In this document: positions 7,516-8,942 of the stretch, one piece after another
How positions within the stretch are numbered: position 1 is the stretch's first letter
How the letters are laid out: each line of letters begins with the position of its first letter
NCBI GenBank assembly: GCA_001799475.1
Contig: MGTN01000035.1
Location: 2,544-11,485 of the forward strand
Direction of reading: 5' to 3'
DNA: 8,942 bases
Origin: Desulfovibrionales bacterium GWA2_65_9
GTDB taxonomy: Bacteria; Desulfobacterota; Desulfovibrionia; Desulfovibrionales; Desulfovibrionaceae
Made by a program: the position numbers and the translations under genes
Notes under the pieces: model-generated
What the model saw: the letters and a program-made list of their open reading frames with translations, nothing else
What the model was told of the DNA's origin: nothing
The model's database searches: none

Positions 7516-7797
7516 ATGACGGACAACCACGAGCCCACCCTTGAGCACGCCCACGAGCACGCCCATGAGCACACGCACGAACACGACCACAGCCACGCGC
7601 ATCCGGGCCAGGGGGCGCATTCGCACCCGCACAGCCACGCGCACAGCCACGCGCACAGCCACAAGCATCTGCACGAGCACCAGCACCTGCGCCAGCACGA
7701 GGGCGTGGAGCTTGAGCACGCGCATGAGCAGATGCCGGAATTCGCCCAGCACGACCACGCACACCCTGGGCATGAGGCGGAAGCGCACGAGCACTAG
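7516..7797 (+). CDS. Histidine-rich small protein, probable metal binding
   Basis: A 93-residue protein with 32 histidines (34%), many Glu/Asp and no cysteine. Most of it is an alternating H-x-H pattern: HEHAHEHTHEHDHSHAH (13-29), then HSHPHSHAHSHAHSHKHLHEH (35-55), then a more acidic tail ending HEAEAHEH. There is no signal peptide or membrane segment, so it should be cytosolic. Such compositions bind Ni2+, Zn2+, Co2+ or Cu2+. Known His-rich proteins such as Hpn of Helicobacter and the tails of HypB, SlyD and CooJ store or deliver nickel. A role in buffering metal for nickel enzymes would suit a hydrogenase-rich sulfate reducer, but no transporter or metalloenzyme gene is adjacent. AAGGAG (7503-7508) lies seven bases before the ATG and supports this start. 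I do not recognise a named family. Confidence 0.8.
   Translation: MTDNHEPTLEHAHEHAHEHTHEHDHSHAHPGQGAHSHPHSHAHSHAHSHKHLHEHQHLRQHEGVELEHAHEQMPEFAQHDHAHPGHEAEAHEH
7588..7662 (+). repeat. 12-base repeats CACAGCCACGCG inside the His-rich gene
   Basis: The unit CACAGCCACGCG occurs at 7588-7599. It then occurs in tandem at 7630-7641 and 7642-7653, with a partial copy at 7654-7662. Each tandem unit encodes His-Ser-His-Ala. Near-identical DNA units suggest growth by slippage or unequal crossing over, so length may vary among strains. Confidence 0.75.
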
Positions 7798-7848
7798 GCG
7801 CGCGGGCATGGTGCAGGGGACGGGAACGCGCGGACAGTCGTCGGCGGT

Positions 7849-8942
7849 CTACTCGCCCTTCAGCACGCGCACCTCGCGTTGCGGGAAGGGGATGGACACG
7901 CCGTTGGCGTTGAAGGCGTCCCAGATGGCCAGGAGCACGTCGCCGCGCACGTTGCCGATGCCATCTTGCGGGTCCTCGATCCAGAAGCCCACGGCGAGGT
8001 TGACGCAGGAATCGCCGAAGCTGGTGAGCATGGCGCGCGGCGCGGGCTCGGCCACCACGCGCGGGGTCTTGGCCGCGGCCTCTTCCATCAGCCGCATGGC
8101 TTGGCGCGGGTCGGCATTGTAAGCCACGCCGACCTCGGCCCGCACCAGCAGGTGCGAGTCGCTGTAGCTCAGGTTGATGACCTCGTTGCCGATGAGGCTC
8201 TCGTTGGGGATGAGGTAGGCCTTGCCGTCCAGGGTCTCCACCGCGGTGTAGCGCGCGTTGATCTGGGCGATGCGCCCCTGCACCCCGCCCATCTCGATGA
8301 CGTCGCCGGGCTTGAGCGACTTGTCCAGCAGCAGGATGACCCCGGACACGAGGTTCGAGAAAATCTTCTGCAGGCCGAAGCCCACGCCCACGCCCACCGC
8401 GCCGCTAAACACCGTCAGGCTGGTCAGGTCCACGCCCACGGTGGACAGGGTGATGGTGATGGCCAGGGCATAGAGCACGAAGCTGGCGCCCTTGGCGAAG
8501 AGCACCTGGGCCGAGGGCGAGAGGCCCTGGGCCTTTTGCAGCTTGTCGTCGGTCATGCTGGCGAGCATGCGCGCGGCCTGCATGAGCACCGCGAAGAGCG
8601 CCGCCCCCTTCAGGATGAGCAGCAGCGACACGTGGGAGCGGCCCATGGAGAAGCCCAGGTCGTCCAGGAACTCCAGGGCCTGCTTCTCTACGCCCAGCGC
8701 GTGCAGCAGGGCCATGATCCAGACGACCCAGGCCACCAGGCGGCCCAGGAAGCGGTTCTTGATGAGCGTGCCCGCGACGTGCGCCACCACCCAGGCCAGG
8801 GCGATGGACGTGGCGATGGACAGCACCTGGTGCGGCGCGTGGAAGTGCCTGGCGACGGCGTCGGCCAGGAGCAGCAGCGCGCCGGTCGTTCCGGACCAGG
8901 CGCAGTGCCTGAGCTCGCGCAGCATGGGCGCGATGCGCGCAT
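7849..8942 (-). CDS. MscS-family mechanosensitive channel (5' end outside window)
   Basis: The frame is open at the right edge and ends at TAG (7849-7851), leaving 363 complete codons. Numbered from the first internal Met (ATG 8923-8925), hydrophobic segments lie at about 33-53, 62-79, 99-122 and 145-163. The pore-lining TM3 follows, Gly/Ala-rich VFSGAVGVGVGFGLQ (172-186), and then KIFSNLVSGVILLLD. The MscS beta-domain signature KPGDVIEMGG is at 205-214 and the cytoplasmic domain ends with IPFPQREV (345-352). These channels open under membrane tension to release solutes during osmotic downshock. The several helices before TM3 place it among the larger MscS homologues rather than the three-helix E. 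coli MscS. The Met at 8925 is probably internal, because the frame continues upstream. It converges with the His-rich gene, 51 bases apart, with no clear terminator between them. Confidence 0.93.
   Translation of the reverse strand, partial: ARIAPMLRELRHCAWSGTTGALLLLADAVARHFHAPHQVLSIATSIALAWVVAHVAGTLIKNRFLGRLVAWVVWIMALLHALGVEKQALEFLDDLGFSMGRSHVSLLLILKGAALFAVLMQAARMLASMTDDKLQKAQGLSPSAQVLFAKGASFVLYALAITITLSTVGVDLTSLTVFSGAVGVGVGFGLQKIFSNLVSGVILLLDKSLKPGDVIEMGGVQGRIAQINARYTAVETLDGKAYLIPNESLIGNEVINLSYSDSHLLVRAEVGVAYNADPRQAMRLMEEAAAKTPRVVAEPAPRAMLTSFGDSCVNLAVGFWIEDPQDGIGNVRGDVLLAIWDAFNANGVSIPFPQREVRVLKGE

Noticed and set aside
7630..7662. CRISPR-like or regulatory repeat
   Set aside because: The repeats are contiguous 12-base units in frame within a coding region, with no spacers.
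7103..7762. Minus-strand frame of 219 codons opposite the tautomerase and His-rich genes
   Set aside because: Its Ala/Arg/Gly/Cys-rich start is the antisense of the His repeats. The + strand genes have good ribosome binding sites and coherent composition.
7798..7848. CG-rich inverted segments between the His-rich and MscS genes as a bidirectional terminator
   Set aside because: The CGCGCG words are self-complementary by chance in GC-rich DNA, and no T-run follows on either strand.

Overview
The window is high-GC bacterial chromosome. Protein similarity and gene order (hisS-aspS-def-fmt-DUF116) suggest a sulfate-reducing deltaproteobacterium of the Desulfovibrio type (Desulfovibrionales). This is inferred from family resemblance; no database search was run. 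I see no CRISPR array, intact insertion sequence, prophage or plasmid function. Apart from one histidine-rich small gene, the content is ordinary housekeeping.

Layout. Bases 1-652 (+) hold the C-terminal half of a fold-type I PLP aminotransferase cut by the window edge. A gene-free stretch follows, ending in a strong intrinsic terminator (858-897). Next is a two-gene tRNA unit on the + strand, tRNA-Val(UAC) and tRNA-Asp(GUC), with a possible promoter at 909 and a strong terminator at 1199-1231. A 211-base spacer with a second hairpin and short TGTCC repeats separates this unit from a convergent minus-strand block.

The minus-strand block (6995 down to 1443) reads hisS, aspS, def, fmt, DUF116. 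It is preceded by an almost perfect sigma-70 promoter (TTGACA, 17 bases, TATATT). The block charges tRNAs (HisRS, AspRS), formylates initiator Met-tRNA (Fmt) and removes the formyl group from new proteins (Def). It ends with a membrane-anchored, cysteine-rich protein of unknown function. AspRS carries the His and Gly markers of a non-discriminating enzyme, which would mean that Asn-tRNA is made through GatCAB.

Divergent from hisS on the + strand is a small tautomerase-superfamily gene (7098-7301). After it comes a 93-residue protein that is 34% histidine (7516-7797), a probable metal-binding or metal-storage protein. The window closes with a minus-strand MscS-type mechanosensitive channel gene that runs off the right edge.

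The most noteworthy items are the isolated His-rich protein, the predicted non-discriminating AspRS, the DUF116 protein tied to the N-formylmethionine genes, and the eight-cysteine insertion domain in HisRS. I did not find a convincing undescribed multi-gene system.
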